Source: an uncultured SAR116 cluster alpha proteobacterium
Lineage (GTDB): Bacteria > Pseudomonadota > Alphaproteobacteria > Puniceispirillales > Marisalimonadaceae
Direction of reading: 5' to 3'
Length of the DNA stretch: 63,117 nucleotides
Assembly (NCBI GenBank): GCA_902619615.1
Contig: CACNFD010000012.1
Span: 1-63,117, forward strand
The notes beneath the pieces are model-generated. The model was not told the DNA's origin and did not search any database. It saw only the letters and a list, made by a program, of their open reading frames with translations. Of this stretch, positions 1 to 9,085 are shown piece by piece (position 1 is the stretch's first letter; each line of letters begins with the position of its first letter). The position numbers and the translations under genes are program-made.

Positions 1-1
1 A

Positions 2-1762
2 AAAATTCAGCCAATTCTAATTGATGATATAAAAATTAATAAAGGTGATGTAGTAAAGGCTCAGAAAGCATCTTTTGAAGTTTTAAAAAAACTTAAAATA
101 AAAAAACTAAAAATTAATAAAAACAAAAAATCTAAAAAAATTGATTATCAAGATTTTGCAGAAATATTAGAAGTTATAGGTAATGTTCTCGATCCAAATG
201 TATATTCTTACCTGGCAATAAGAGAATACAGTATAAAAAACAGCTTCAATCAAGAAATCAAAAATGAAATTAGCAATCTAAATGCTTTTGAGACGAATGG
301 TCGTGTTGACTTAAGAGACTTATCGCTAGTTACAATTGATGGAGATGACGCCAAAGATTTTGACGATGCAGTTTATGCAGAATATGTTACCAAAAAAAAA
401 GAATGGAGAGTTTTAGTTTCCATAGCTGATGTTTCCTATTATGTGAAATCAAATTCAGCTCTAGACAAAGAAGCTAAAATTAGGGGTAATTCAGTATATC
501 TTCCAAATTTTGTTATACCTATGCTTCCTGAAGAATTATCTAATGATAGATGTTCTCTTAAACCTAATGAAGACAGATTATGCCTTACAGTAGAAATTAT
601 ATTGGATGAAAAGGGAAAAAAGAAGTCACATTCTTTTTTTAAATCTGTAATTAATTCTAAAAAACGTTTAACTTATCAACAGGTTGAAGATGTTATTAGC
701 AAAAAGACTACAGACGAGATTTTTGATAATGAAATCATAAAAGTTATAAAATCGTTACATGATGTGTATTTGATCCTAGAAATTTTGAGGGAAAAAAGAG
801 GTGCTTTAAATCTTGAATTACCAGAAAGAAAAATTTTATTTAATGAATTAGGGTGGCCAATTCAAATCAAAAAAGTTTATGGACTAACAAGTAATAAAAT
901 TATTGAAGAACTAATGATACTTGCAAATGTATCAGCTGCAGAAGAAATAATTAAATATAATTACCCTGCAATATATCGTGTACATGAGCCACCTTCTCCA
1001 GAAAAATATAAAAGTTTGATTGATATAATTGGTATCCCCCTAGCTAATATACTTATAGGGAAAGTACCACATTCAATATTAATGAATAAAATTTTAGCTA
1101 ACACAAAAGAAACAGCTGATTATGATATGATAAATCAGTCTATTTTAAGAAGTCAGTCTCAAGCTAAATATAATAACGAAAATAAATCTCACTTTGGTTT
1201 GGCATTAAAAAACTATGTTCATTTTACTTCTCCCATAAGGAGATATTCAGATTTGATCATCCATAGACAAATTATTGAAATAATAAATAACAAAAATAAA
1301 AAAAGTAATTTAACAACTTCAAAAAATAATAATGAAAAATTCAAAATTATTAGTGAACATATCTCAAACACAGAACGTAAATCAGTAGCCGCTGAAAGGA
1401 AAACTATAGATAGACTAATATCTTTGTTGTTTAAAGAAAAAATTAATGAGTTAGTTGATTGTACTGTCATTTCAATTCATAAATTTGGAATTTTTGTATC
1501 TATTGAAGATGGAATAGCTGACTCTTTACTACCTTTAAGAAATTTACCATATGATTGGTATGACTATGATCCAACAAAACAAATCCTTAATGGAGTGGAT
1601 AACGGTTACAAGTTTATAATTGGGATGAAATTTAAAGCTAAAATTTTAGAAGTTGAACCTTTAACAGGAAGTATAATAGTGAAATTCCATGACGACATAA
1701 AAAGGGACTCAAAAAATAGAAAAACAAAAAATAAATATAAAAGAAAGAATAAATTTTCATAA
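2..1762 (+). CDS. rnr: Ribonuclease R (5'-truncated by window edge)
   Basis: 3'-to-5' exoribonuclease of the RNase II/R family, degrading structured RNA in the cytoplasm. The frame is open from base 2, so the N-terminal cold-shock part is outside the window and 586 residues are visible. The RNB catalytic signature TIDGDDAKDFDDA is encoded near bases 335-370 and supplies the metal-binding aspartates. IADVSYYV and LPNFVIPMLPEELS follow, and HFTSPIRRYSDLIIHR lies near 1220-1268. An S1 RNA-binding domain sits near the C-terminus (about bases 1450-1690), then a lysine-rich tail. The first ATG in frame, at 443, is internal to the catalytic domain and is not the start. rpmG follows 55 bases later, a usual alphaproteobacterial neighbour. 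Confidence 0.93.
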   Translation, partial: KIQPILIDDIKINKGDVVKAQKASFEVLKKLKIKKLKINKNKKSKKIDYQDFAEILEVIGNVLDPNVYSYLAIREYSIKNSFNQEIKNEISNLNAFETNGRVDLRDLSLVTIDGDDAKDFDDAVYAEYVTKKKEWRVLVSIADVSYYVKSNSALDKEAKIRGNSVYLPNFVIPMLPEELSNDRCSLKPNEDRLCLTVEIILDEKGKKKSHSFFKSVINSKKRLTYQQVEDVISKKTTDEIFDNEIIKVIKSLHDVYLILEILREKRGALNLELPERKILFNELGWPIQIKKVYGLTSNKIIEELMILANVSAAEEIIKYNYPAIYRVHEPPSPEKYKSLIDIIGIPLANILIGKVPHSILMNKILANTKETADYDMINQSILRSQSQAKYNNENKSHFGLALKNYVHFTSPIRRYSDLIIHRQIIEIINNKNKKSNLTTSKNNNEKFKIISEHISNTERKSVAAERKTIDRLISLLFKEKINELVDCTVISIHKFGIFVSIEDGIADSLLPLRNLPYDWYDYDPTKQILNGVDNGYKFIIGMKFKAKILEVEPLTGSIIVKFHDDIKRDSKNRKTKNKYKRKNKFS

Positions 1763-1817
1763 ACTTGACTTTACAAAAAAAAAGAATAATTTAGGACAAA
1801 ACTTATTGGAGTAAATA

Positions 1818-1985
1818 ATGGCAAAACCAGCTACATTGCAAATTAAATTATTAAGTACTGCTGACACAGGTTTTTTTTATGTTACTAAAAAAAACCCTAG
1901 AACTAAGCCAGAAAAATTAGAGCTAAAAAAATATGATCCTAAAGTTCGAAAACATGTATTGTTTAAAGAAGCTAAAATTAAGTAA
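1818..1985 (+). CDS. rpmG: 50S ribosomal protein L33 (bL33)
   Basis: Small 55-residue protein of the large ribosomal subunit, beginning [20 protein letters not shown] and containing YVTKKNPRT and a basic C-terminus, all typical of bL33. Length matches the family. It has no CxxC pairs, so it is the zinc-independent form. The start ATG follows TTGGAG about nine bases upstream. It ends two bases before the convergent eipB stop. It lies downstream of rnr, an arrangement common in alphaproteobacteria. Confidence 0.95.
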   Translation: MAKPATLQIKLLSTADTGFFYVTKKNPRTKPEKLELKKYDPKVRKHVLFKEAKIK

Positions 1986-1987
1986 TT

Positions 1988-2785
1988 TTACTTTTTACAT
2001 ATTGTTTTAGGTAGTAATTCAAATTTTTTTAGTAAAGCTTTTATCTCAAAGCTTCCATAGTCAACCTTATATGAGTGTACTACACCTGTATCATCAATCT
2101 CTAAATAGATTTCATATTCTGGATTTTCTTGTTTAGATTTTTCTTTATAAAAAGCAACCTTAATTGGCCAAATCTTTTTACCCTTTAAATATTCAATTTC
2201 TTCTAATGTAGAGTTTCTAATTTGACCTATAAATGCCGAAACAATTTTAATAAATTCTTCGTCTTCATTTCCAAAAAATACCTTTTTAGTTAATATTTTC
2301 TCCCCAATTTTTGCTGTTTTAATTAATTCTAATAAATGTTCAATTGGAAATAAAATATCTTTCTTAAAAGTTAATTTTTTAATGGAACTAGTAATGATAG
2401 AGCCAGAAATTTCTTTTTTATTTTTCTCAATAAAACCTTGATATGAATTTTCACCACTGAATTGACTTTTTTCATTTAACTCAAAACTATGCTTTGTTCC
2501 TAAAAAATTTTCAAATGTAGAATAACTTGAAAAACTATTTGATGTCTTGTTATTAGGTAATTCATAAATAAGAACATAATCTTCTTTTATATTCCATCCA
2601 TTACAATTTTCTAAAATTTCAAAAAATGTTTGCCCCTTGCCTCCTTCTAAAAAACTATTATCTCTAATATTTTGAATGTTGAGAGTATAAGTTGCTTTAT
2701 GTGATAAAAGTTGTGCACTTAAGGTAGGATAAGTGTTAAAAATAGAAAGAAGAATTAAAAAATGAATATACTTATTAATCGACAT
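1988..2785 (-). CDS. eipB: EipB/DUF1849 family periplasmic envelope-integrity protein
   Basis: A 265-residue exported protein with an N-terminal signal peptide (hydrophobic residues about 7-22, ending LSAQ). The opening LLSHKATYTL, a GxxF pattern before a conserved cysteine, and the later FPIEHLLELI block match the DUF1849/EipB family as I remember it. Brucella EipB is a spiral beta protein needed for cell-envelope integrity and has one disulfide joining an early and a near-terminal cysteine. Here exactly two mature cysteines exist, C61 and C263, in those positions. The start is supported by AGAGG upstream. This family is essentially alphaproteobacterial. Assignment is by recalled motifs, without a search. 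Confidence 0.75.
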   Translation of the reverse strand: MSINKYIHFLILLSIFNTYPTLSAQLLSHKATYTLNIQNIRDNSFLEGGKGQTFFEILENCNGWNIKEDYVLIYELPNNKTSNSFSSYSTFENFLGTKHSFELNEKSQFSGENSYQGFIEKNKKEISGSIITSSIKKLTFKKDILFPIEHLLELIKTAKIGEKILTKKVFFGNEDEEFIKIVSAFIGQIRNSTLEEIEYLKGKKIWPIKVAFYKEKSKQENPEYEIYLEIDDTGVVHSYKVDYGSFEIKALLKKFELLPKTICKK

Positions 2786-2856
2786 AATTGAACCTCTACA
2801 TTAAAATCTAAATATTTAAGAAAGCACCCTCGTAAAATTCAAAACAAGATAGTAAA

Positions 2857-4008
2857 ATGAATAAAATAAATATTATTAAAGATAATAGTACATTAAAAAA
2901 ATTTTGTAACAAATGTATTAAAGAAAAAGTTTTAGCTATTGACACTGAATTTATAAGAGAAAATACTTATTTTCCTGTATTATGTCTAGTCCAGATTGCA
3001 AGCGAATCCTTTTCCGCAGTTATTGATCCACTGTCAGAAATAGATATGAAACCAGTCTGGGATATACTTTCTAATGAAAAAATTTTGAAAGTTTTCCACG
3101 CTGGGAGACAAGATTTAGAAATTTTTTTTAATTTAACTGGTAAAATTCCTAGACCAATTTATGACACTCAAATAGCTGCAATGTTTTGTGGTTTAGGAGA
3201 TCAAGTAAGTTATGATGGGCTAGTCAATAGATTTCTGGGGTTGACAATAAGCAAAGAGAGTCAATTTTCTAATTGGTTACAGAGACCACTTACAGACAAA
3301 CAATTACATTATGCCTTATCAGATGTGAATTATTTAATCAAAATTTTTCCATTAATAAAAAAAATGATTAGAGAAACTAACAGAGCAAAATGGGTTGAAA
3401 AAGAATTTCAACATCTTACAAATAAAAAAATTTATGATATAAATCCAAATGAAGTTTGGCAAAAAATTAAAATTAAAAATCCTAAAAGAGAAGTTTTAAA
3501 CACATTAAAGTATCTTGCCGAATGGAGAGAAATCGAGTGTAAAAAAAGAAACTTACCAAGAAACAGACTTGTTAGAGATGAAATCTTAGTAACTTTATCC
3601 CAGCTAATCCCGAGTGACATTTTTTCAATCAAAAAGATAAGAGGTATACCTAAAACTCTTTTAGATAATGATTTAAACAACATTTTAAAAATAATTAAAA
3701 GCTCTCAAAAAATTGAGCCAGATAAATGGCCTAAAATTCCTAAACATTCAAAAAAAATAAATGTAAATAAGGGAAGTCTAGATTTGTTAAAACTTTTATT
3801 ATCATATTGTTCACAAAAAAGTGGTTTAGCAGAAAAGTTAATTACAGATGCGGATGAATTAAGATTAATACTTGATGGGGAAAAGGGAGATCTGAAAGTT
3901 TTTAGTGGATGGCGAAACGAAATCTTTGGTAAATTTGTTAAATTACTATTAAATGGACAAATTGCATTTACAATTAGAGATAATAAAATAAAAAAAATAG
4001 AACTTTAG
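2857..4008 (+). CDS. rnd: Ribonuclease D
   Basis: 3'-to-5' exoribonuclease that trims tRNA precursors. The DEDD exonuclease core begins with AIDTEFIRE (catalytic D29 and E31), followed by KVFHAGRQDLEIFF, YDTQIAAMFCG and the HYALSDVNYL motif carrying the last acidic residues. An HRDC-type nucleic-acid-binding domain follows (about residues 210-290, near LKYLAEWREIECKKRNLPRNR). Length (383) is normal. It is a solo plus-strand gene between eipB (divergent, sharing the 2786-2856 promoter region) and hda (convergent, two bases between stops). The ribosome binding site is weak. Confidence 0.92.
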   Translation: MNKINIIKDNSTLKKFCNKCIKEKVLAIDTEFIRENTYFPVLCLVQIASESFSAVIDPLSEIDMKPVWDILSNEKILKVFHAGRQDLEIFFNLTGKIPRPIYDTQIAAMFCGLGDQVSYDGLVNRFLGLTISKESQFSNWLQRPLTDKQLHYALSDVNYLIKIFPLIKKMIRETNRAKWVEKEFQHLTNKKIYDINPNEVWQKIKIKNPKREVLNTLKYLAEWREIECKKRNLPRNRLVRDEILVTLSQLIPSDIFSIKKIRGIPKTLLDNDLNNILKIIKSSQKIEPDKWPKIPKHSKKINVNKGSLDLLKLLLSYCSQKSGLAEKLITDADELRLILDGEKGDLKVFSGWRNEIFGKFVKLLLNGQIAFTIRDNKIKKIEL

Positions 4009-4010
4009 TT

Positions 4011-4730
4011 TTAATTTAAATTATCTAAAATTTTTTTAATATTTTTATAAGTTACTTTTTCATTAAGTTCTAGAGAAAAAGTATCTAATCTATTAATTAC
4101 TTTTATCACACTTTCAAAACTTCTATCTAGTCTTTCCAAGATATATATAAGTTTTTTATCACTCATAAATAAATTTTTTTCATTTGAATATTTTACTATA
4201 AATGAATAGAGAAGCACATCATCTGGCAATTTTATTTCACTTGATATTAAACTTCTTATTCTTGAGTTCAGGTCATCAAGATTCCAATTCATTTCAAAAG
4301 GTGACAACCTTGACAAAAGTAATATAGAACCTTCTTTATAAGTAACCTGGTTCATGAAATGCATTACTAATTCTGATGGGTACACCTTTCCTGGAATGAA
4401 GTTATCTAATATAAAGTTTTTACCTTCAGTCACTTGCTCAAGGCAATCATTAGATAAAGAAGTTAAATAAACGCAGTCAATTTTCTTTTTTAAAATTGAA
4501 CTTAAGTGTGTTTTTCCTGAACCTTTAGGACCATAAATAATTGCTCCTGGAATAGAGTTAGTTTTTTTTCTATTTTGCCAAAATGAATAATTTTCAATTA
4601 AATTAATTGCTTCTTGATTGCATTCAGAAATAAGGTAATTTTCCCTATTCTTAATTGTTTTAAAAATAAGGGGTAAAGCCATTTGTTGATTAATAGCTCT
4701 TTTGTTAATATTTCTTAATTTATTGGACAT
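4011..4730 (-). CDS. hda: Hda-like DnaA regulatory inactivator (DnaA-family ATPase)
   Basis: A 239-residue AAA+ protein related to DnaA domain III. The Walker A motif GPKGSGKT is at residues 67-74, preceded by FWQNRKK and AIIYGPK as in DnaA/Hda, and LLLLSRLSPFEMNW forms a later strand and sensor region. Length fits Hda rather than full DnaA, and there is no DnaA domain IV helix-turn-helix. Hda acts with the sliding clamp to promote hydrolysis of DnaA-bound ATP. I chose the ATG at 4730, eight bases after the upstream permease stop; a TTG at 4745 would overlap that gene. The neighbouring PerM/DUF2066/purM order is the usual alphaproteobacterial one. Confidence 0.8.
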   Translation of the reverse strand: MSNKLRNINKRAINQQMALPLIFKTIKNRENYLISECNQEAINLIENYSFWQNRKKTNSIPGAIIYGPKGSGKTHLSSILKKKIDCVYLTSLSNDCLEQVTEGKNFILDNFIPGKVYPSELVMHFMNQVTYKEGSILLLSRLSPFEMNWNLDDLNSRIRSLISSEIKLPDDVLLYSFIVKYSNEKNLFMSDKKLIYILERLDRSFESVIKVINRLDTFSLELNEKVTYKNIKKILDNLN

Positions 4731-4737
4731 TAAAAAA

Positions 4738-5769
4738 TTACTCAAATATTTTTGTAAAATAATGTCTTACCACCACTCCAAGAACTGCTGCCACAGGAAG
4801 AGAAATTAAAACCCCAACAAATCCATATAAATAAGCACCTGTCAATAAAGCAAATATTATCCAAATTGGATTCAGTTTTATTGCTTCTCCAACTAATTTT
4901 GGTGTTAAATAGTAACTCTCAAATAATTGACCAAAAACAAAAACTGAAGATATAAAAATTAATTGAGTTGAAAATCCAAATTGTGAAAAACCTAGGATTA
5001 AAGTTAACCCTCCACCTAAAAATGCGCCAACATATGGTACAAATGATATTATGCCAGCAAAAATACCTAATAAAATACCAAATTTCAAACCAACTGTGAA
5101 TAATCCAAAACTGTAAATTATACATAGTGTTAAACAAACAAGACCTTGGCCTCGTATAAATCTAGACAAAACTATATCAATTTCTTTAATTAATTGGGGG
5201 AAATCTGTAAAACGAGATTTTTCTGCAAAACTATATATAAAAATTTTGATTTTATTAAATTCTAAACTTAAATAAAAACTAATAATTACAATCAAAATTA
5301 TATTAAAAAATCCACTTAAAAATCCTATACTATTACTTATTAAATTATCACCAGAATCAAGCAAGCTTCTAGCTACCGGTTTAAATAAAGTTGTGAAATC
5401 AACTATTTTAATTTTTTCACTAAATAAGTATTTAGTATTAATTTCTTTGAAAAAATTTTCAATTTCAACTAAGTAACCTGGCAACAATAAAATTAAATTT
5501 TGTATTTGATGAATAATAATAGGTAAAATTAAAATTACTATTGATAAAAAACAAAGCACAAAAATAATTATAGATAAAAAACTTGAGAGAGTTTTGTTAA
5601 TACGTTTATCAAAGTAGATTTTTAACGGATTAGTCAAATAAGCTATTATAAATGCTATAAAAAATGGTACAATAACTTCAAACAAATATATCACAATACA
5701 AATTATTAGAAATAAAAATATCCAAACATTGAAATTAGTTTCAATAAATTTTTTTGCTGAACCTGACAT
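4738..5769 (-). CDS. AI-2E/PerM family transporter
   Basis: Integral membrane protein of about 343 residues with several hydrophobic segments, typical of the AI-2E (PerM/TqsA/YdiK) family. These include an N-terminal pair around residues 15-55, a segment near 60-90, one near 145-165 and four C-terminal segments. Family signatures are FIIAYLTNPL in the second segment, a soluble region before FIRGQGLVC, and the C-terminal FVPYVGAFLGG and LPVAAVLGV. The true substrate is unknown; members export small molecules or sodium. The start is the ATG at 5769 because GAGG lies eight bases upstream; two nearer alternatives sit on top of that site. hda is downstream and probably co-transcribed. Confidence 0.87.
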   Translation of the reverse strand: MSGSAKKFIETNFNVWIFLFLIICIVIYLFEVIVPFFIAFIIAYLTNPLKIYFDKRINKTLSSFLSIIIFVLCFLSIVILILPIIIHQIQNLILLLPGYLVEIENFFKEINTKYLFSEKIKIVDFTTLFKPVARSLLDSGDNLISNSIGFLSGFFNIILIVIISFYLSLEFNKIKIFIYSFAEKSRFTDFPQLIKEIDIVLSRFIRGQGLVCLTLCIIYSFGLFTVGLKFGILLGIFAGIISFVPYVGAFLGGGLTLILGFSQFGFSTQLIFISSVFVFGQLFESYYLTPKLVGEAIKLNPIWIIFALLTGAYLYGFVGVLISLPVAAVLGVVVRHYFTKIFE

Positions 5770-5797
5770 TTTCATCACCTCAAACAGAACTTATTTT

Positions 5798-7138
5798 TTA
5801 GTTCACAAGAATAAATTGTTTTGAATTTAAATCCTTAAATTTAAGATTTTTTTCGAAAGCAGCTTGAAAAAAAGTTTTCTTATTACCCATAAATTTGACT
5901 ATTATTCTTCCCTTAGAATTTGTAATTGAAACAATCTTTACTTCAATAACAAAAGCTAATTTTTCTAATTTTTGGATCACTAATGGCCAAACATTTATAT
6001 TTTTTTGTATTACGTTTATATTTTTATCATATTTTAATTTTTTTATAGAATTAAAAGAACTTCTTTTAATATTATCAAAACTATTTTTAGTTTTTGTATG
6101 ATAAAAAATTACTTCATTTTGTATTTTTATAAAACCTTTATCTTTAAAATCCAATGTTGAATTCACTCTAATAGATTTATCATTAAATAGTAATTCTTTT
6201 TGTAATTTAGTCGAATTAAAAGAATTTAGTGGAATTATTAGGTCAACTTCATTATGCACCCTAGTGTCAATTAAATTGTTTTTTTTCCAATTTATTTCGA
6301 TGGATTTTATAATTTTTTTTACCTCATTTTCTAAAAGTGTTTTGTCGATATTATAGAATGATAACGTTTTCTTGAGAGGGATTTTGTTCCTGTAAATTGT
6401 TGTTTCCAATTGTCCACTTTTATTATATAATTTACTATATGTGTTAAGATAGGTGTTACCGTTTGTCATTAATATCGGTTCTGCAACAACTATAATAAGT
6501 GCATTGGTCTTTTCGTTTTTAATCAAATTTTTGATATGTACTTTATTAGAACTTAATAGAACTTTAGCTGTTAGAATTCTATTTAAACTAAAATTACCTT
6601 TAGCAAGTTTTAATTTCACTAGTCCATCAACAAATTTTAATTTATTTTGCCAATTTACATACCAGTTATCTCTTTCATCCCATAATACAAAACCTCTTGG
6701 TCCTTTAAAGATTGGTAAAACAGCTATTGGTTCTCTATAAGTTTCTGCATATTGCAATTTGTTATTTCTAAAAAAATTAATGACTAAATTTCTATTAAAA
6801 CAAACATCAAAATTAGCTAAATATCTTTTATCGCTATTAGCTTCTTTATTAATTTTTATATAATCAATAAGAGAAGGTATTTCTTTTTTATCAAATTTTA
6901 TTGTTTTATCTTCTATTATCAATCTATTAGCTAATCTTTTAAAGCCATTTAATTTAGCTTTGTACTCAGCTTGAGATCTAGCTTCATTAATTGAATCGTT
7001 TGTTAAATCAACACTAATATTTTTTATGTAAAAAGAAGAATTCAAGCAATCTTGATCAGTAAATGCCAAAGTTATTGAACTAAAAAAATTAATATTTAAA
7101 GTTATTAAAAATATAATTTTTAAGTGTTTGAAAGACAT
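5798..7138 (-). CDS. DUF2066 domain exported protein
   Basis: A 446-residue protein with a signal peptide (hydrophobic residues about 8-25 ending TLAF) and no other clear membrane segment. The first part, NDSINEARSQAEYKAKLNGFKRL, resembles the start of DUF2066 proteins that sit next to perM-hda and purM in alphaproteobacteria. The molecular role is unknown. It is 28 bases upstream of the perM start and so likely leads the DUF2066-perM-hda transcript. It is divergent from purM across a 151-base AT-rich spacer. The central and C-terminal parts are lysine/asparagine rich, as expected from the base composition. Family call rests on context plus N-terminal pattern. Confidence 0.65.
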   Translation of the reverse strand: MSFKHLKIIFLITLNINFFSSITLAFTDQDCLNSSFYIKNISVDLTNDSINEARSQAEYKAKLNGFKRLANRLIIEDKTIKFDKKEIPSLIDYIKINKEANSDKRYLANFDVCFNRNLVINFFRNNKLQYAETYREPIAVLPIFKGPRGFVLWDERDNWYVNWQNKLKFVDGLVKLKLAKGNFSLNRILTAKVLLSSNKVHIKNLIKNEKTNALIIVVAEPILMTNGNTYLNTYSKLYNKSGQLETTIYRNKIPLKKTLSFYNIDKTLLENEVKKIIKSIEINWKKNNLIDTRVHNEVDLIIPLNSFNSTKLQKELLFNDKSIRVNSTLDFKDKGFIKIQNEVIFYHTKTKNSFDNIKRSSFNSIKKLKYDKNINVIQKNINVWPLVIQKLEKLAFVIEVKIVSITNSKGRIIVKFMGNKKTFFQAAFEKNLKFKDLNSKQFILVN

Positions 7139-7182
7139 AAAAATTTTTCCTATTTTTTAATTGATATGTACTTACAACATCG

Positions 7183-7200
7183 ATATATCAGTAGATATAT
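7183..7200. repeat. Inverted repeat in the DUF2066/purM divergent spacer
   Basis: A perfect seven-base dyad, ATATATC and GATATAT, separated by AGTA, lies about 90 bases upstream of purM and 45 bases upstream of the DUF2066 gene. It could be an operator or a small hairpin; in such AT-rich sequence it could also be chance. The rest of the spacer (7139-7289) shows no other signal I would support. Confidence 0.3.
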
Positions 7201-7289
7201 AGATACAAATTTCAATATATATTGTTTATTATAAATTTTATAGATAATTCTAATTTACAATAACTTTACAATTAAGAAACATTACAAAT

Positions 7290-8366
7290 ATGTCGAAGAA
7301 TCAAAAAAAATTAAATGAATTTGAGATTACTTACAAAGACTCTGGCGTAAACATTGATAAAGGTAACAAACTAATATCAGATATATCTCGAATTAGTGAA
7401 ACTACTTCTAATAAGGGTTCAATAGGAAAGCTAGGGGGCTTTGGAGGATTGTTTGACTTAAAAAGATGTGGCTTTAAAGATCCTATTCTTGTCTCAAGCA
7501 CTGATGGTGTTGGAACTAAATTGAAATTAGCTGTTAAAACTAAATCTTATTTTAATGTTGGTATAGATTTAGTCGCCATGTGTGCTAATGATGTTTTAGC
7601 ACATGGCGCGCAACCTCTGTTTTTTATGGATTACTATGCTACTGGTATTTTGCAAAAAAATGTTGCTGTAGAGGTTATAAGTGGAATAGCTGAAGGATGC
7701 AAACAATCAGGTTGCGCCCTTATCGGAGGTGAAACAGCTGAGATGCCAGGACATTACAAAAAAAATGATTTTGATGTTGCTGGGTTTTGCGTAGGAGCTG
7801 TAGAAAGAAACAAAGTATTAAAAAAAAATTCTGTTAAAAAAGGAGATCTTGTAATAGGTCTATCAAGTAGTGGAGTTCATTCCAATGGTTTTTCTCTAAT
7901 AAGAAAAATAATAGAGCTCAACTCTATAGATATATTTAAAAATCCTAAATTTGAAAAAAACTTAACACTAGCTGAAATTTTAATGAAACCTACAATACTA
8001 TATACAAATGCATTTTTGGCAGCAAACAAGAACTATAAAGTTAAATCTATAAGTCATATAACAGGTGGTGGTTTGATTGACAATCCTCCAAGAGCTTTCA
8101 ACAAAAACTTAACTCTAAAGTTTGACATGAACAACTTCAAACTTCCTCCTCTTTTTAAATGGTTAAAAGATAAAGCAAACATATCTCTTTTTGAATTAAC
8201 TAAAACCTTTAACTGTGGAATTGGCTTTTTAATTTTTGTAGATAAAAATGATGCTCAAGAAATAATAAATGATATTAATAAAATTGGTTATAATGCTTTT
8301 ATAATTGGATCTATGGTTGAAAATAATTATGAAAAAAATGTTGTTTTTGATGGATGGAATTTTTGA
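7290..8366 (+). CDS. purM: Phosphoribosylformylglycinamidine cyclo-ligase (AIR synthetase)
   Basis: Fifth step of purine synthesis: ATP-dependent ring closure of FGAM to aminoimidazole ribonucleotide. The family core is clear. It includes YKDSGVNIDKG near the N-terminus, the STDGVGTKLKLA nucleotide-binding loop, DLVAMCANDVLAHGAQPLFFMDYYA, GCALIGGETAEMPGHY and the GLSSSGVHSNGFSLIR motif. A C-terminal GGGLIDNPPRAF segment completes it. Length 358 is normal. In most proteobacteria purN follows directly, but here the next gene is a tiny oxidase-subunit ORF and then ndk on the other strand, so purN must be elsewhere or absent. Confidence 0.96.
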   Translation: MSKNQKKLNEFEITYKDSGVNIDKGNKLISDISRISETTSNKGSIGKLGGFGGLFDLKRCGFKDPILVSSTDGVGTKLKLAVKTKSYFNVGIDLVAMCANDVLAHGAQPLFFMDYYATGILQKNVAVEVISGIAEGCKQSGCALIGGETAEMPGHYKKNDFDVAGFCVGAVERNKVLKKNSVKKGDLVIGLSSSGVHSNGFSLIRKIIELNSIDIFKNPKFEKNLTLAEILMKPTILYTNAFLAANKNYKVKSISHITGGGLIDNPPRAFNKNLTLKFDMNNFKLPPLFKWLKDKANISLFELTKTFNCGIGFLIFVDKNDAQEIINDINKIGYNAFIIGSMVENNYEKNVVFDGWNF

Positions 8367-8444
8367 AAATCAAGTTTTGAATACATTTATTGATGCACAA
8401 TAAATTTAAAGTTATATTTTACAACAAAAAAATAGGAAAAAAAA

Positions 8445-8573
8445 ATGGTAAATAAAACTGATAAAGAAACTCAAGAACATAAGCAATTTTATGAAAATTT
8501 TTTAAAATTTACAACATACAGCACAATTGTTGTCATAGTTATTGTTGCATTAATGGCCATTTTTCTAGTTTAG
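8445..8573 (+). CDS. aa3-type cytochrome c oxidase subunit IV-like small membrane protein
   Basis: A 42-residue protein, MVNKTDKETQEHKQFYENFL at its start and a single membrane helix TTYSTIVVIVIVALMAIFLV at its end. The pattern HxxxYxxFLxxxxxxxxxVVxVVALMAIFLV is that of the alphaproteobacterial subunit IV of aa3 cytochrome oxidase (single-helix accessory subunit). AGGAAA precedes the ATG by about five to eight bases. It sits alone after purM and ends eight bases before the convergent ndk stop; the main oxidase genes are not in this window. Confidence 0.8.
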   Translation: MVNKTDKETQEHKQFYENFLKFTTYSTIVVIVIVALMAIFLV

Positions 8574-8580
8574 CATTAAT

Positions 8581-9003
8581 TTAATTAACTAACTCTATAT
8601 TTGCAAAAAAGAAAGATATCTCATTTTGAGCATTTTGAAGACTATCTGATCCATGAACTGAGTTTGCCTCAATACTTTCAGCAAATTCTTTTCTTATAGT
8701 ACCCTCTTCAGCGTCGTCTGGATTGGTAGCTCCCATAACATCCCTATTTAATTTTACAGCGTTATCTCCTTCCAATACTTGAACAATAACAGGACCTGAA
8801 ATCATAAAATCCACTAAATCATTAAAAAAAGGACGATCTTTATGAATTTCATAAAATTTTTCTGCCATAGATCTAGTCAATTGAAGTCTTTTTTGTGCAA
8901 TGATTTTAAGGCCAGCATTTTCAAATTTTGCATTAATCAAACCAGTTAAATTTCTTTTAGTAGCATCCGGTTTAATTATTGATAATGTTCTTTCAACAGC
9001 CAT
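8581..9003 (-). CDS. ndk: Nucleoside diphosphate kinase
   Basis: Transfers the gamma phosphate between nucleoside di- and triphosphates through a phosphohistidine. The 140-residue protein shows [16 protein letters not shown] at the start, [13 protein letters not shown], the [21 protein letters not shown] nucleotide-binding stretch and the catalytic NSVHGSD motif with H117. Length is as expected for the bacterial enzyme. It follows pepA on the same strand by 82 bases, an interval that in many relatives holds holC or stands near it. Confidence 0.96.
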   Translation of the reverse strand: MAVERTLSIIKPDATKRNLTGLINAKFENAGLKIIAQKRLQLTRSMAEKFYEIHKDRPFFNDLVDFMISGPVIVQVLEGDNAVKLNRDVMGATNPDDAEEGTIRKEFAESIEANSVHGSDSLQNAQNEISFFFANIELVN

Positions 9004-9085
9004 TTTTGTACTCCAAATAAAGGTTAATTAAATTGGTTCATAAAAATAATCAAGATCTATTTAAATGTTTATATTTATTTAATTA

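Noticed and set aside
443-448. In-frame ATG near 443 as a start for RNase R
   Set aside because: The frame is open back to base 2 and the catalytic RNB motif is upstream of this codon, so it is internal.
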